Positions 1 through 9,832 of a stretch of 64,000 nt of DNA are shown here, piece after piece. The first letter of the stretch is position 1. Every line of letters starts with the position of its first letter. A program made the position numbers and the translations under genes. The DNA is from Aculops lycopersici (Eukaryota > Arthropoda > Arachnida > Trombidiformes > Eriophyidae): assembly GCA_015350385.1 (NCBI GenBank), contig WNKI01000002.1, positions 6,306,700 through 6,370,699 of the forward strand, read 5' to 3'. Under the pieces are notes generated by a model. The model saw only the letters and a program-made list of their open reading frames with translations. It made no database searches and was not told where the DNA came from.

Positions 1-1181
1 GCGAAGCCGCCCGACTCGTCCTCTATCCTCTGCTCCTGCTATGGGAGAAGAAGATAGTTAAGGCGCAATGCTGCAAACTCTCAATTCAACTAGCAGGCGC
101 ACACACTTTCGCTTTCGGAACCGCATTTAGGAAGCAGCAGTAGCTAGCTACAACAATAACAACAACAACATTCATTGAAAGTTGCAACACATCATGTAGG
201 CAATCTGCGCTAACTGCAGTCTGTAGTGTATTTTACTCTTCGCACGTACAGTATAGTGCATAAAAGAATGCGATTTAGTGTGCCAAACTATTACTGGCAA
301 ATAGTGCACTTGCTCTATTCTGTTACGACGATTTGTATTGATGTTGAGCAAAGCTAACCGAGAACCACTAGCTTCCCATTGCCCTTTGAATCCTCAAGCA
401 GTTAGCCGCAACAAACATTAGTCTTTCTCCTCTCTCTCTCTCTCTCTCTTACTAGTTGCCGGTATCGGCGGGCGCCGCCACGGTTCTGGCTGTGGCGGCT
501 CAGTTTACTGGGGAGGCCTGGTTTCGGAAAGAACTTTTGCATCGCCGCTGGAGACTGATTTTACCAAGACCGCGGGCTCGCGTCACGCCCACTTGTCCGC
601 TTGGCGCGGTGATTTGCTTGCACCTTGCGGGATTGCAACACTCAGAGAGCCACAAAGACAGCACCAATTACAACAACAACAACAACATCGTCATAATCAT
701 CTACCATTCGCGACTCTAAAGCGAGCTAAATTAAGTTTTGGCCTAGTAGTCGAGTGAAATCGAAACCAAGAGCCAAGTCAAAGGGCGAGATTTTACCGCT
801 ACTAATGCTGCTGTTGTCTAGAAAAAAATTGTGGCCACCACGATTGATACGCTCATGGTCAGACAATCAAATCAGTAAACAAACAAAACAAAAAGATAAA
901 ATATAGAACTAGAAATTATTTATTTATTGCTAAGTTGCAAATGGCAATCCATGGACTGGATTCCATCAAGACAACTAGAGCAGTAGTCGCCTCGATAACG
1001 ACAACAACAATAATAACAACAGCAACCACCATCACTACCAGCGTCGCCAACAAGGTACTCGTCCAGCCTAATCTGTCATCATCAATAACACTTATTATAC
1101 GAGAGCACGACAACAAACATCACCACGACGTTTAAAACGTCGAAAACGACGACCACGACGACGACGATAACGTAGAGGATA
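1..1181. other. Noncoding upstream region
   Basis: No recognisable protein gene. It holds a CT run (about 430-449), CAA/AAC-rich stretches near 160-170 and 670-690, and an 87-codon open frame at 456-719 (+) with no family resemblance. It probably contains the promoter and 5' untranslated region of the carrier gene that follows. A possible donor, AACAAG|GTACTC, lies near 1051-1057, so a 5' UTR intron cannot be excluded. Confidence 0.5.
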
Positions 1182-2030
1182 ATGATAATTACATCGCTCA
1201 TATCGGGGGCAGTTGCTGGTGGTGTTGCAAAAACTTTTATTGCCCCACTTGATAGAACTAAGATTCATTTTCAAATCCACGACTCCAAATTCTCAATCAA
1301 TGAAGCTCTAAAATATTTACATAATACCTACACAAATCATGGAGTTCTCGCCTTGTGGCGAGGCAATTCGGCCACCATGGTCCGTATATTACCCTACGCT
1401 GCCTTACAATATTGTAGCCATGAACAATTTAAAATATTGCTCAAAGTTGATACAAACGAAAGAAAGAAGGATGGAAAGGCCAAGAGTTTCTTGGCTGGCT
1501 CTCTAGCTGGATTAGTGTCCTCTATTTGCACTTATCCATTGGACTTGGCGAGGGCTAGAATGGCCGTATCGAATAGTGAGAAAACCATTAGATTGACAGA
1601 TATTTTTAGAACCATTGTGATTAAAGATGGTTATTTGGCTTTATATAGAGGCTGTCTACCATCAATTATCGGTATCGTACCCTATGCAGGTGTTACCTTT
1701 TTCACCTACGAGACTGCGAAGCGTTTACACTACGAGTATACACAAAAACAGGAACCACATCATCTAGAGCGAATGGCCTTCGGTGCATTGGCTGGATTAT
1801 TTGGTCAGTCGGCCTCGTATCCGTTGGATGTAGTTAGACGGCGGATGCAAACAAGTGCCACCAAATTGGGCATGGTGGAAACAGCAATCAAGATAATCAG
1901 TGATCCAAATCCATTCAGATCTATGTATAAGGGCCTTAGCTTGAATTGGGTCAAAGGTCCAATTTCGGTTGGTATTAGTTTTACAACATTCGATTTATTA
2001 ACAAAACGATTAGGCAAGCAATCGGACTAA
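1182..2030 (+). CDS. SLC25A42: Mitochondrial coenzyme A carrier, SLC25A42-like
   Basis: Mitochondrial carrier family member of 282 residues in one exon, predicted to exchange CoA/adenine nucleotides across the inner mitochondrial membrane. All three carrier repeats are visible, each with its signature: PLDRTKIHFQ near residue 23, PLDLARARMA near 119 and PLDVVRRRMQT near 213. The third signature and the nearby GLSLNWVKGPISVGISFTTFD stretch are typical of SLC25A42, as is YAGVTFFTYET. An in-frame TAG at 1173-1175 lies three codons before the ATG, so translation starts here unless an upstream exon is spliced in. The protein lacks the N-terminal extension of the vertebrate protein. Its last 21 bases overlap the end of the convergent HYPK coding sequence. 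Confidence 0.9.
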   Translation: MIITSLISGAVAGGVAKTFIAPLDRTKIHFQIHDSKFSINEALKYLHNTYTNHGVLALWRGNSATMVRILPYAALQYCSHEQFKILLKVDTNERKKDGKAKSFLAGSLAGLVSSICTYPLDLARARMAVSNSEKTIRLTDIFRTIVIKDGYLALYRGCLPSIIGIVPYAGVTFFTYETAKRLHYEYTQKQEPHHLERMAFGALAGLFGQSASYPLDVVRRRMQTSATKLGMVETAIKIISDPNPFRSMYKGLSLNWVKGPISVGISFTTFDLLTKRLGKQSD

Positions 2031-2366
2031 AGCTTGTACAACATCACCGCTACTTTGACGTAAAGCCAATTCGGCTTGTTGTTTTGTAATCTCTAGCTCC
2101 TTGACCAGTAATGAGACGTCGTCTTTTTTTATGCTTATCTTTGCAAGTTCCTCTTCTCTGGCTTGATTTTCTCTACTCCTCTGAGCTTCTATCAGATTTA
2201 TTGCCTCTAGATTATTTGAATTGACAGTGCCTATTTCTTTTTCTTCTGCATAATCAGTAACCCTCTCTAAGTCAGCTGACTCTTGCTTATTTGACTTGGG
2301 CCGCTCGTCCTTATCTTTTTCGTTCTCCGCTTCTAGGTCTTCCTCGTAGGGCTTGTTGTTTGACAT
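2010..2366 (-). CDS. HYPK: Huntingtin-interacting protein K (HYPK)
   Basis: Small protein of 118 residues that in other animals binds and inhibits the NatA N-terminal acetyltransferase (NAA15/NAA10) and acts as a ribosome-associated chaperone. The diagnostic stretch LERVTDYAEEKEI and the C-terminal UBA-like domain (about the last 45 residues, from KKDDVSLLVKELEI on) are both present. The N-terminus is charged and low-complexity. The frame stays open for eight codons further upstream, but the first ATG is at 2366, so I start there. The stop lies inside the 3' coding end of the SLC25A42-like gene. The nearest AATAAA on this strand (1994-1999) is also inside that gene's coding sequence. Confidence 0.88.
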   Translation of the reverse strand: MSNNKPYEEDLEAENEKDKDERPKSNKQESADLERVTDYAEEKEIGTVNSNNLEAINLIEAQRSRENQAREEELAKISIKKDDVSLLVKELEITKQQAELALRQSSGDVVQALVRLLA

Positions 2367-2551
2367 ATTCAATTGATATGTGTTTACCAAGCTTCAAGTT
2401 AAACTTATGGAATTATAGGTAGGTGATAGTTAAGTTATATAAACAAAGTTGCAAACTTCGTGCTAGGGGTAAAGAAAAAACTCGTGTGTTGTTTTGAATG
2501 AGCTTCGCGCAAGTCGCGTGCTTTTTCTTTATTGATTTTTCCGCGCCAAAT

Positions 2552-3434
2552 TTAAACAATTTTCTCTAACTCGACGGCATACTCGACGATTTGCGAAGCG
2601 ATCTGCTGAGACGCAACCTTAGCAGTTAATTGATTCATATCCTTGGTTTGAGGGAAGGTGATTGTTCTACCGTCTGGACTCAGCTTCCACTGTCTACCGG
2701 ACAGAAATTTCTTTAACTCGTCCAAGTTGCTCAAAAATAATAACCTAACTGCATCTGTCACAGCGATCGAGTCAAATGCCATCTCGAGACATGATGCAAC
2801 CTCGATACGAATGGTGTTTAGGAGGACATCTATGAAGAAAGTGTAATATGGAGATGGAACCTGGCTCTTGGCCAAGAATACCTTATTGTAGCTGCCCTCC
2901 ATCAGGTACTGTTCAAGTAAAACCGGGTGGTTAATGAATGGATTTGATGAGATTACATCGGACGGTAACAGTTCAACTTCCTGAAGATTGTTTTATGAGC
3001 GTGCAAGTTGTTAGTATTGAGATTTCTAGAGACATTAGTTAACAAGTAGTTCAGTAGTATTTACTTACCGTGTGGAATTCAGCCAATCTGTTTTGAGATA
3101 GCAGCCTGAGCAAGTTCAAACCAATCAGCTGGTACTTGTTCGGGGACTCCAATAATCCTGGCACATCTTTATAGTCAAAGTAATACACCTTGAGTTGAGC
3201 GAAATACCTCTCAAAGGCATCAACTCGTTGAGTTTCAATCGAAAAGAATGCTCCGATTTCTAGGACATCTCGACAGTGGACTAATAGGTTTGCACTTAAT
3301 TCTGCCTGTTGGAAGGATACTTGAGACAGGGTCAATTTCAGACTTTCCAGTAAGTTGTCAATATTCTTGACATTCTTAGGTTGTCTCTTCCATTCGGCGA
3401 ATAGATTATTCTTTTGTACTTCTAGGTTTGCCAT
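2552..3434 (-). CDS. PSMD8: 26S proteasome lid subunit RPN12 (PSMD8), two exons
   Basis: Non-ATPase subunit of the 19S regulatory particle lid, with a PCI-type fold at the C-terminus. The coding sequence is complement(join(2552..2980,3069..3434)), 264 residues. The 88-nt intron is bounded by GTAAGTAA at the donor and TTCAG at the acceptor. Joining gives ...AEFHT-EVELLP..., which matches the family (human reads FHTELERLP). The motif LEQYLMEGSYNKVFLA in exon 2 is near identical to the mammalian protein. The protein ends in VELEKIV, close to the usual ...LEMIV. AATAAA is present at 2528-2533, about 20 nt past the stop. The gene is head-to-head with the M20 peptidase gene. Confidence 0.93.
2981..3068 (-). 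other. PSMD8 intron (88 nt)
   Basis: Phase-0 intron with a consensus GTAAGTAA donor and a CAATCTTCAG acceptor. Removing it joins the two halves of PSMD8 exactly at a conserved position. Confidence 0.9.
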
Positions 3435-4055
3435 ATCAATAGCTGTCAGTTGATTAAATTTGGGTTAAGTATGATAGATTTAATAATAACTCAACGGATC
3501 TACTCCGATTTTCTAAGGTTTTGTTTCTTTTGTTGCATCAACGAGAGAAGCCGCACGGCATTCGCTTGATTTTTTCAACACACGATTTTCTGTATTGCAC
3601 TGTAGGCGAAATGTAAACTAGTAGCTTTGTCAAGCAAGCAGAGAGAAAGAAAACGAAGCTAGTTTCTCTCCTTTCATCGATTGTTCGACTTCTAAACAAC
3701 AACGTGCAACAACCGACTTCAACACGACCTGTGATGAGCTTTAAGAGTACCAGAATCGAATGATACTTTTATCATACTGCTTTATCTTCAAGTCTACTGA
3801 TTAATTAAATATATTATAAACTACCACAGTCAAGTGCTACTGTTGCAGATCTTGGCGAAATGATAAAAACAGACTACTCATAACGAGGAGTAACATTCCA
3901 TCAATCACCACAAAGACTTGAAACTCGACCTTTTCTATTTGATTCAAGTTATTCCTTCATTATTCTGAGCTTAACATATTGCATGTCTTCCTTGACATCG
4001 AACTCCCCATTCATCACCCATTGTTGCCTCTATCTTAGTTAATCCGGCCTTCAAG
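3435..4055. promoter_or_regulatory. Divergent promoter region, PSMD8 / M20 peptidase
   Basis: 621 bp between two divergent start codons. No coding potential or repeat seen. It must carry the start sites of both genes, but I see no clear TATA box for either. Confidence 0.45.
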
Positions 4056-5603
4056 ATGATTGTCAAATTATTAGTCTTTGTACCACTCAATATATTGGTT
4101 TCAGTCATATTATTCAGAACTTTGTTCTTATACAAATCTGAGGATCCTCCAAAATCTTGTCTCGAAACTCCGAATCATGAGAGAATAAAGTTGAACCAAG
4201 GAATGGTTGATAGGTTTAGAGCAATACTCAAGACTAAAACTATATCCTACGCGCCCCATAAGTATGAAGGAGATGAGCTAGTGAAATTGATCAATCTTAT
4301 AGCTAATAGTTATCCAGAAATCCATAGATCACCATTCATCAAGAGAGAATGTGTGTCAAATTTAACCCTATTATACACAATCGAAGGATCAAACAAAAAC
4401 TTGCGTCCCTACCTGTTGACAACTCATCTAGACGTAGTTCCAGCTGTTGATGAGAAATGGACAGCTGCTAGGCCTTTCGGTGTGGATTTGAGGCCAGACG
4501 AACATATCTATGCGAGGGGAACTATTGATGCCAAGCACTTGTTGGTGTCAATGCTAGAGGCTCTTGAAAATATGATTAAGAATGGATTTAGGCCTACGCG
4601 AAGTTTCTACTTAGTATTCGGTCATGACGAAGAGGTTGGTGGCATTGAGGGAGCGCAATCTGTGTCCAAATTACTACCTCAAAGACTGAATCAATCCAAT
4701 TGGGATCATCTAGAATTCATCCTGGACGAGGGCAACATAATATCTAAAACAAGAGTTCCAGGCATTAACAACGATATAGCTCTAGTTGGAGTGGTAGAAA
4801 AGGGTTCTGTCAATATCAAATTGAGCACCGTAGGTGCCGTTGGCCACGGTTCTATGCCGCCTGAAGAGACGGCGATTGCAAAACTCTCATCGGCTGTAAC
4901 CAAGTTCCACTCACACCTGTTACCTAGTTTCTTTGGTCGTGGAGCCGAGAGGGAGATGATTGATATATTTGCTGCTCACGCAAGTTGGCCTTACAAGCTA
5001 GTCTATGCCAACTTCTGGTTATTTAGACCAATATTGGAGTATGTCTTTAGCAGTGATCCCTCGATGAACTCACTTATTAGAACCTCAACTGCCGTAACAA
5101 TGATAAGCGGGGGTACAAAGGAAAATGTACTACCCGACTCAGCTCAAGCTATTATAAACCATCGTATACATCCGCTACAAAGCGTTGACGAAATCTACGA
5201 ATTTGATAGGAAAATAGTCGACGATCCAACAATAGATATACAAATTTATGGACATAATACTAATCCATCTCCAGTGGCTCCCTATTGCGCCGAATGTTTT
5301 GGCTGGCAGTTGATAAAGCAAAGTGTATTGCAAGTTTACCCAAATTCTATCGTCGTTCCTAGCGTCTTCTTAGCAGCTAGTGACTCAAGGTGGTACGTCA
5401 ATCTAACCGATTCAATTTACAAATTTTCGGCAATATCTATTCCAATAGAAGAGATGCATCGATTTCATGGCCACGACGAGCGTATAAGTTTGGAAAATTT
5501 TGAAAATCTCATCAACTTCTTCAATCACCTGATGGAGAACTCGGACATAAGTGAGCAAAATTTCATGTTGAAGCATCTACAACAGCAACATAATGAGTTA
5601 TAA
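4056..5603 (+). CDS. PM20D1: M20 family metallopeptidase, PM20D1 / carboxypeptidase S-like
   Basis: Protein of 515 residues in one exon. PM20D1 makes and hydrolyses N-acyl amino acids; the yeast relative CPS1 is a vacuolar carboxypeptidase. A hydrophobic N-terminus (residues 3-28) is a signal anchor or uncleaved signal. Di-zinc ligands and catalytic residues are visible: His in TTHLDVVP (about 129), bridging Asp in RGTIDAKH (about 168), the Glu pair in GHDEEVGG (about 205), Asp in ILDEGN (about 231) and His in MHRFHGHDE near the C-terminus. The dimerisation domain (KGSVNIKL...GHGSMPP) lies between. One oddity is that the usual DDK reads DAK. It could equally be called CPS1-like; family membership is firm, the substrate is not. 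Confidence 0.88.
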   Translation: MIVKLLVFVPLNILVSVILFRTLFLYKSEDPPKSCLETPNHERIKLNQGMVDRFRAILKTKTISYAPHKYEGDELVKLINLIANSYPEIHRSPFIKRECVSNLTLLYTIEGSNKNLRPYLLTTHLDVVPAVDEKWTAARPFGVDLRPDEHIYARGTIDAKHLLVSMLEALENMIKNGFRPTRSFYLVFGHDEEVGGIEGAQSVSKLLPQRLNQSNWDHLEFILDEGNIISKTRVPGINNDIALVGVVEKGSVNIKLSTVGAVGHGSMPPEETAIAKLSSAVTKFHSHLLPSFFGRGAEREMIDIFAAHASWPYKLVYANFWLFRPILEYVFSSDPSMNSLIRTSTAVTMISGGTKENVLPDSAQAIINHRIHPLQSVDEIYEFDRKIVDDPTIDIQIYGHNTNPSPVAPYCAECFGWQLIKQSVLQVYPNSIVVPSVFLAASDSRWYVNLTDSIYKFSAISIPIEEMHRFHGHDERISLENFENLINFFNHLMENSDISEQNFMLKHLQQQHNEL

Positions 5604-5888
5604 GCCACGACAAGAGGAGAGGAGACGATTTTTGTTAAGTTTGAATCATACAATAATGGCCAAAATATAAACAATGTGTAAAAATTCATCTTTATTTTTC
5701 TCTCGATGATATATGTATTAGGAACTTTCAAATATCTCTATAGCTAAGCACTAGCTTCTAAACTTTGGCAACTATATATTTATGTGCATGAGTGATTGTG
5801 TAGTTTAAACTTGTGTGCTTGTGTTAAGAATAAGCTATATCACAGGTGATCCTTTCTAATTGATTGAGTGTATAATTTTTACCATGAT

Positions 5889-8800
5889 TCACACCCAGTT
5901 AGGTGGAAAAGGAAGCGCATAGTCGCCATGTTGTTGCTGCGGCTGGGAGGGTAACAACGTTGGTTGTTGCTGATCCTGTTGGCTACTTGTGCTGATTGAT
6001 CCATTGTTAGCCAATTGTTGCTGCTGTTGTTGCTGTTGCTGATTGTAAGAAGATGACATCGTAGAGGATGAGATTAAACTCTGGCCATTCTGAGAGCTAG
6101 CAACAGTTGGTTGCGTTGAGTTGCTCTGGTTCGAGGTGGAACCGGAAGCCATCGAGGCTGACCCGTAGCCGTCCGTTGTGTAGGTGGTAGCTCCATTAAG
6201 GTGATGGTTGTTCAAATTAGTTTCATGAGCTTCCGCTAGCACTTGCTGCTGCTGTTGATCTTGCGGTTGTAAGTTAGCTTGAGATTGACAGGCATTTAAG
6301 AGTGAGCTTAGAACGTCATGTTGGTTTGCTCCCATTGAGTCTAATTGCAAATGTACACCACCAACACCATTTTGGGCATAGGGATTTACATTTAGATTTT
6401 GATTCTCGCGCTGATCCAATCCTGTTTTAATCAGAGTCGATTGTTTAGATTGATTTTGTTGGTGAGCAAAGAGAGCCAGATTCAAGGCGTCGACATTGTA
6501 GTCGGTCTCCTTATCTTGAATCTCTGGACACATGTTATGATTGTTTGCATAATAAAGTCTCAACTTGGAGTAAATTTGTTGCTGTTGGTCAAGTAGGTGT
6601 TGCTGCTGGCAGTTTGTATTCGAGGGTGCGATCATGTTACTATTACCCATTGAAACAGGTGGCGATGAGGGCAAGAAGGTACTAACAGGTCTTTGGTGGT
6701 GTTGTTGCTGCTGGTTAGGCATTGTCTTGAATCTATTGCTTAGTTGTTGTAGCTGAGTCGTTAAATCCATCTGGCAACCTGTTGTCGCCTCTCTGGCTAA
6801 AGTGGCAAACTTGCCGCAACTTGGGTCGCATCCAGTAGCTTGTTGTTGGTGACTGTAGAGGTCTTGATTTTGACGATTCAAATTACACTGCTGATTTCCG
6901 CTGTTGTTATTACCAATATCCAACGAAAATGATTGAGGTATTAAGTTGGAGCGTAGCTGGTGGTTATGGTTATGATTGCCCATCGCAGTGGACGACGAGT
7001 TGTTGGATCCACCCGACGAGTTGGTTAGTATAGTTGTGGTAGTCGTTTTGCATGGCGACACTTTCATAGAATAGTGCTCTTGGGTTTGCGAGTAAGGCGA
7101 TGGATTGTCAAGGTTTCTATTGTTTAAATTTGACGAGTTTAAGAATCCATTTCTAGAATTATTATCTCGTAAATACTGCGAACTGCTCATAGCGCCGGTG
7201 GTTGTATGCGAATCAATGGAAACACTATCCTTCATCATGTTATTGTATCTCTTGATTAGGATCAATGAGCAAGTAGCGAATATAAAGAGGCACAAGCAAG
7301 CCGATAGGATCATCGGCGAGGCAGGTGAATGATTAAAGTTGTTTAGGATTGATCTAATGCTACCGTTTGATCTAAATATGGCAGGCAAATTGCTAGGTTC
7401 CACGGCCTCGGCAGGTAAATTTCCAAATTTGTCCAGAGTCATAAAATTGTATTGGCTTTCGGTCTTGCCAGCAACTGATTCAGCACTTATCAGGATCGAA
7501 TACCAAGTTTCTGGTTTCAAATCGGGAAGAGTGATGATTTTTTGCTCGGGACTTATATTGTTTGATAGCAACAACCACTGTGGCTGACCACCCGAGGACT
7601 CCAGCTGACCACCACCTGAGGATCTACCTGTTTGCTGTCTATATCTAAGCTCAAAGTTGCTTATGCTGCAACCACCATCCATCCAAGTATCTAGATTCAA
7701 TTGAGCAAAGGTTGAGTTTGCTTGGATAAAATCTTGCTTTCTTGGTGCAAATGGAGCGGAGCCTCTTGTTTTGGTTCGCAATATTTGACTTGGTAAACTA
7801 GAGCCAATTGAATTGTAAGCTATTAGGTAGATTTGGTAAGAGTTTCCGCATTGCAATTGATCTAAAACAAATCTAAATGTCTTATATATCAAGGGGTTTG
7901 TCAAATTTCCATGCCAACTGGTGAGTTGTTTTGAGCTCTCAGTTGTATATGAAGACTTTTCCAATATTGAGAGATCGTTTCTTAGTAGATTAGTCGAAGA
8001 AATAGCATGCGTTTCGGGCGCCAGTTTCTTGCTAAGCCAACCTGTTGACGATGATGACATCGGTTTGTAGTAGAGATGGTAGCCGTCGATTGGGACATCA
8101 CCCCAAGGTGTTGCTGATGATGATGAAGATGCAATTGAATGGTCACTAATTTGCTGCTGGCTCGGTGGTAGCGCCAACGACGACGATGAAGAAGCTAGGA
8201 ATTTAGGCGCCAATAGATCAGCTCGATCTTGGCCACTGCCTCCTGGTGATGCAGCGAGTGACATGAGCATTTGTGATTCGGACACTGTCTCACTTGGCGC
8301 AAATGACCATTGCAACTCGATGCTAGTATAAGTGACCATTCCAACCCTAAGTTGTGGCGACGGAGGCGGATCATTGTCCAGGGTTTTCGCTTCAATTTGA
8401 TCCGATTGAGGTCCGGATCCGGCCGAGTTGAATGCCTGAACTATGATGAGGTACTTGGTAGATCTTTTCAAATCAGAAATGACAACTCTAACTCTAGAAT
8501 TGTCGCTCTCTTGCTTAGAATTATGCGCGTTACTTAGGTTACCTGAGCTCGAGAAACGCCACCGTTGTTGCTGCTCATACTCGTCCATCAAAGACTTATT
8601 ATCATTGAACATTAGATCCGATGCGCTTACAGTTCGATACATAAAAGTCTCCTCTGAGCTTGCAACTTTATACCCTAAATAATATCCTTTTATAGTAGAC
8701 TTATTGCTGGTCATGGATTTCGAGTGAGTTGAATTGGAAGAAGTTTGTAATTGAGCTGGCGACGACGACGACAACAACCTGTTGGTTGGATCCTCATTAA

Positions 8801-9832
8801 CGCCAGCGCCTGCAGCGGCAAACATTGAATTAGATTGAGGCGGCAACCAGCTCAATTGCAACGACGACGATGAGATGGGTGTCACCTGGATGTCGCTAGG
8901 CGGCGAGTTGGGCGCCTCCTCGCCGGTGGTTATCAAAATGGGCGATGTTAGTTGGCTCAAAGTGGACTGGCCAAACTGATTGCTAGCCCTAACTCTGATC
9001 TCGTATGTGGTCATTGGAAGCAGTTGAGTTATCTTTGCACTTGGCTGTTGCGTAACCATTTGCGACCACCTGTTATTAGATGATACTGACCCACCAATTG
9101 AGGGGTTCGATTGTTGATTGGCACCTGAGTTGGTGGCCGCAGGTGTCCACTCAATCAGATAGCTGACGATGGGACTGTTGCCATTGTACGGCTGAGGCCA
9201 AACAATTGAAGCGGACCGAGCATCGTATTGGACCACGTTAATCTCTTGAATGGGATCCGGTGGCTCCTGAACCAACAACTTGATCACCTTCTCGTCGCCG
9301 CCGTACTGATTGGCCGCTTGGCAGGTAAACTCGCCGGAATTATGTCTCTTTGCGTGTTTGATGGACAATCTAATAAACTCACTCTGTACTCCCGTTTCGT
9401 GGCTAGATCTTCTGAGTAGCTCAAACGACATTGAACTCGATTGGTGCAGATTCAACTCTGACTGTTGCTGATCACTTGTGGCTGCTGGTAACATCATACC
9501 ACCTGCATGCAAGCTACCTGTCGAGTCTGCAATTTGTTGGCTGGCCAAGAGGGTTTGCGTTGACTTTACCTGATGATGGTGGATGTCGGTTTGGATGCTA
9601 GCCGTGAACAGTCGCCGCCCCAAACTCTCGAGACTGTGGTACTGTGAGCCAGTTGCGTTTGTTCTCGTTAGATGGCTCATAGTCATCGAAAGATTATCGG
9701 CTGCCACTTGATGCTGACGCATGAACCAGGTGACACTAACTGGAGCCTGCCCAATGGGATCGCAATCGAGCTCAACTTTATCATTCAACTTGACGTATTT
9801 AGTCTGGTACTTGTTGGCGAAACTAGCGCCGA
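5889..9832 (-). CDS. Dscam: Dscam exon 6: end of Ig9, four FN3, TM, cytoplasmic tail
   Basis: The acceptor AACAG at 9837-9833 opens the exon, which joins in frame to give ...LTVD-VGASFANKYQTK.... It encodes most of the last Ig domain (Cys in VELDCD and GEFTCQA), then FN3 units beginning near EPPDPIQEI, SPPSDIQVT, PPPSPQLRV and SAPFAPRKQ. The membrane helix starts SPMILSACLCLFIF. The tail carries long Gln runs encoded by CAG/CAA. A candidate AATAAA lies at 5691-5696. The FN3 loops contain large Ser/Gln-rich insertions, so several domains are roughly twice normal length. Confidence 0.85.
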
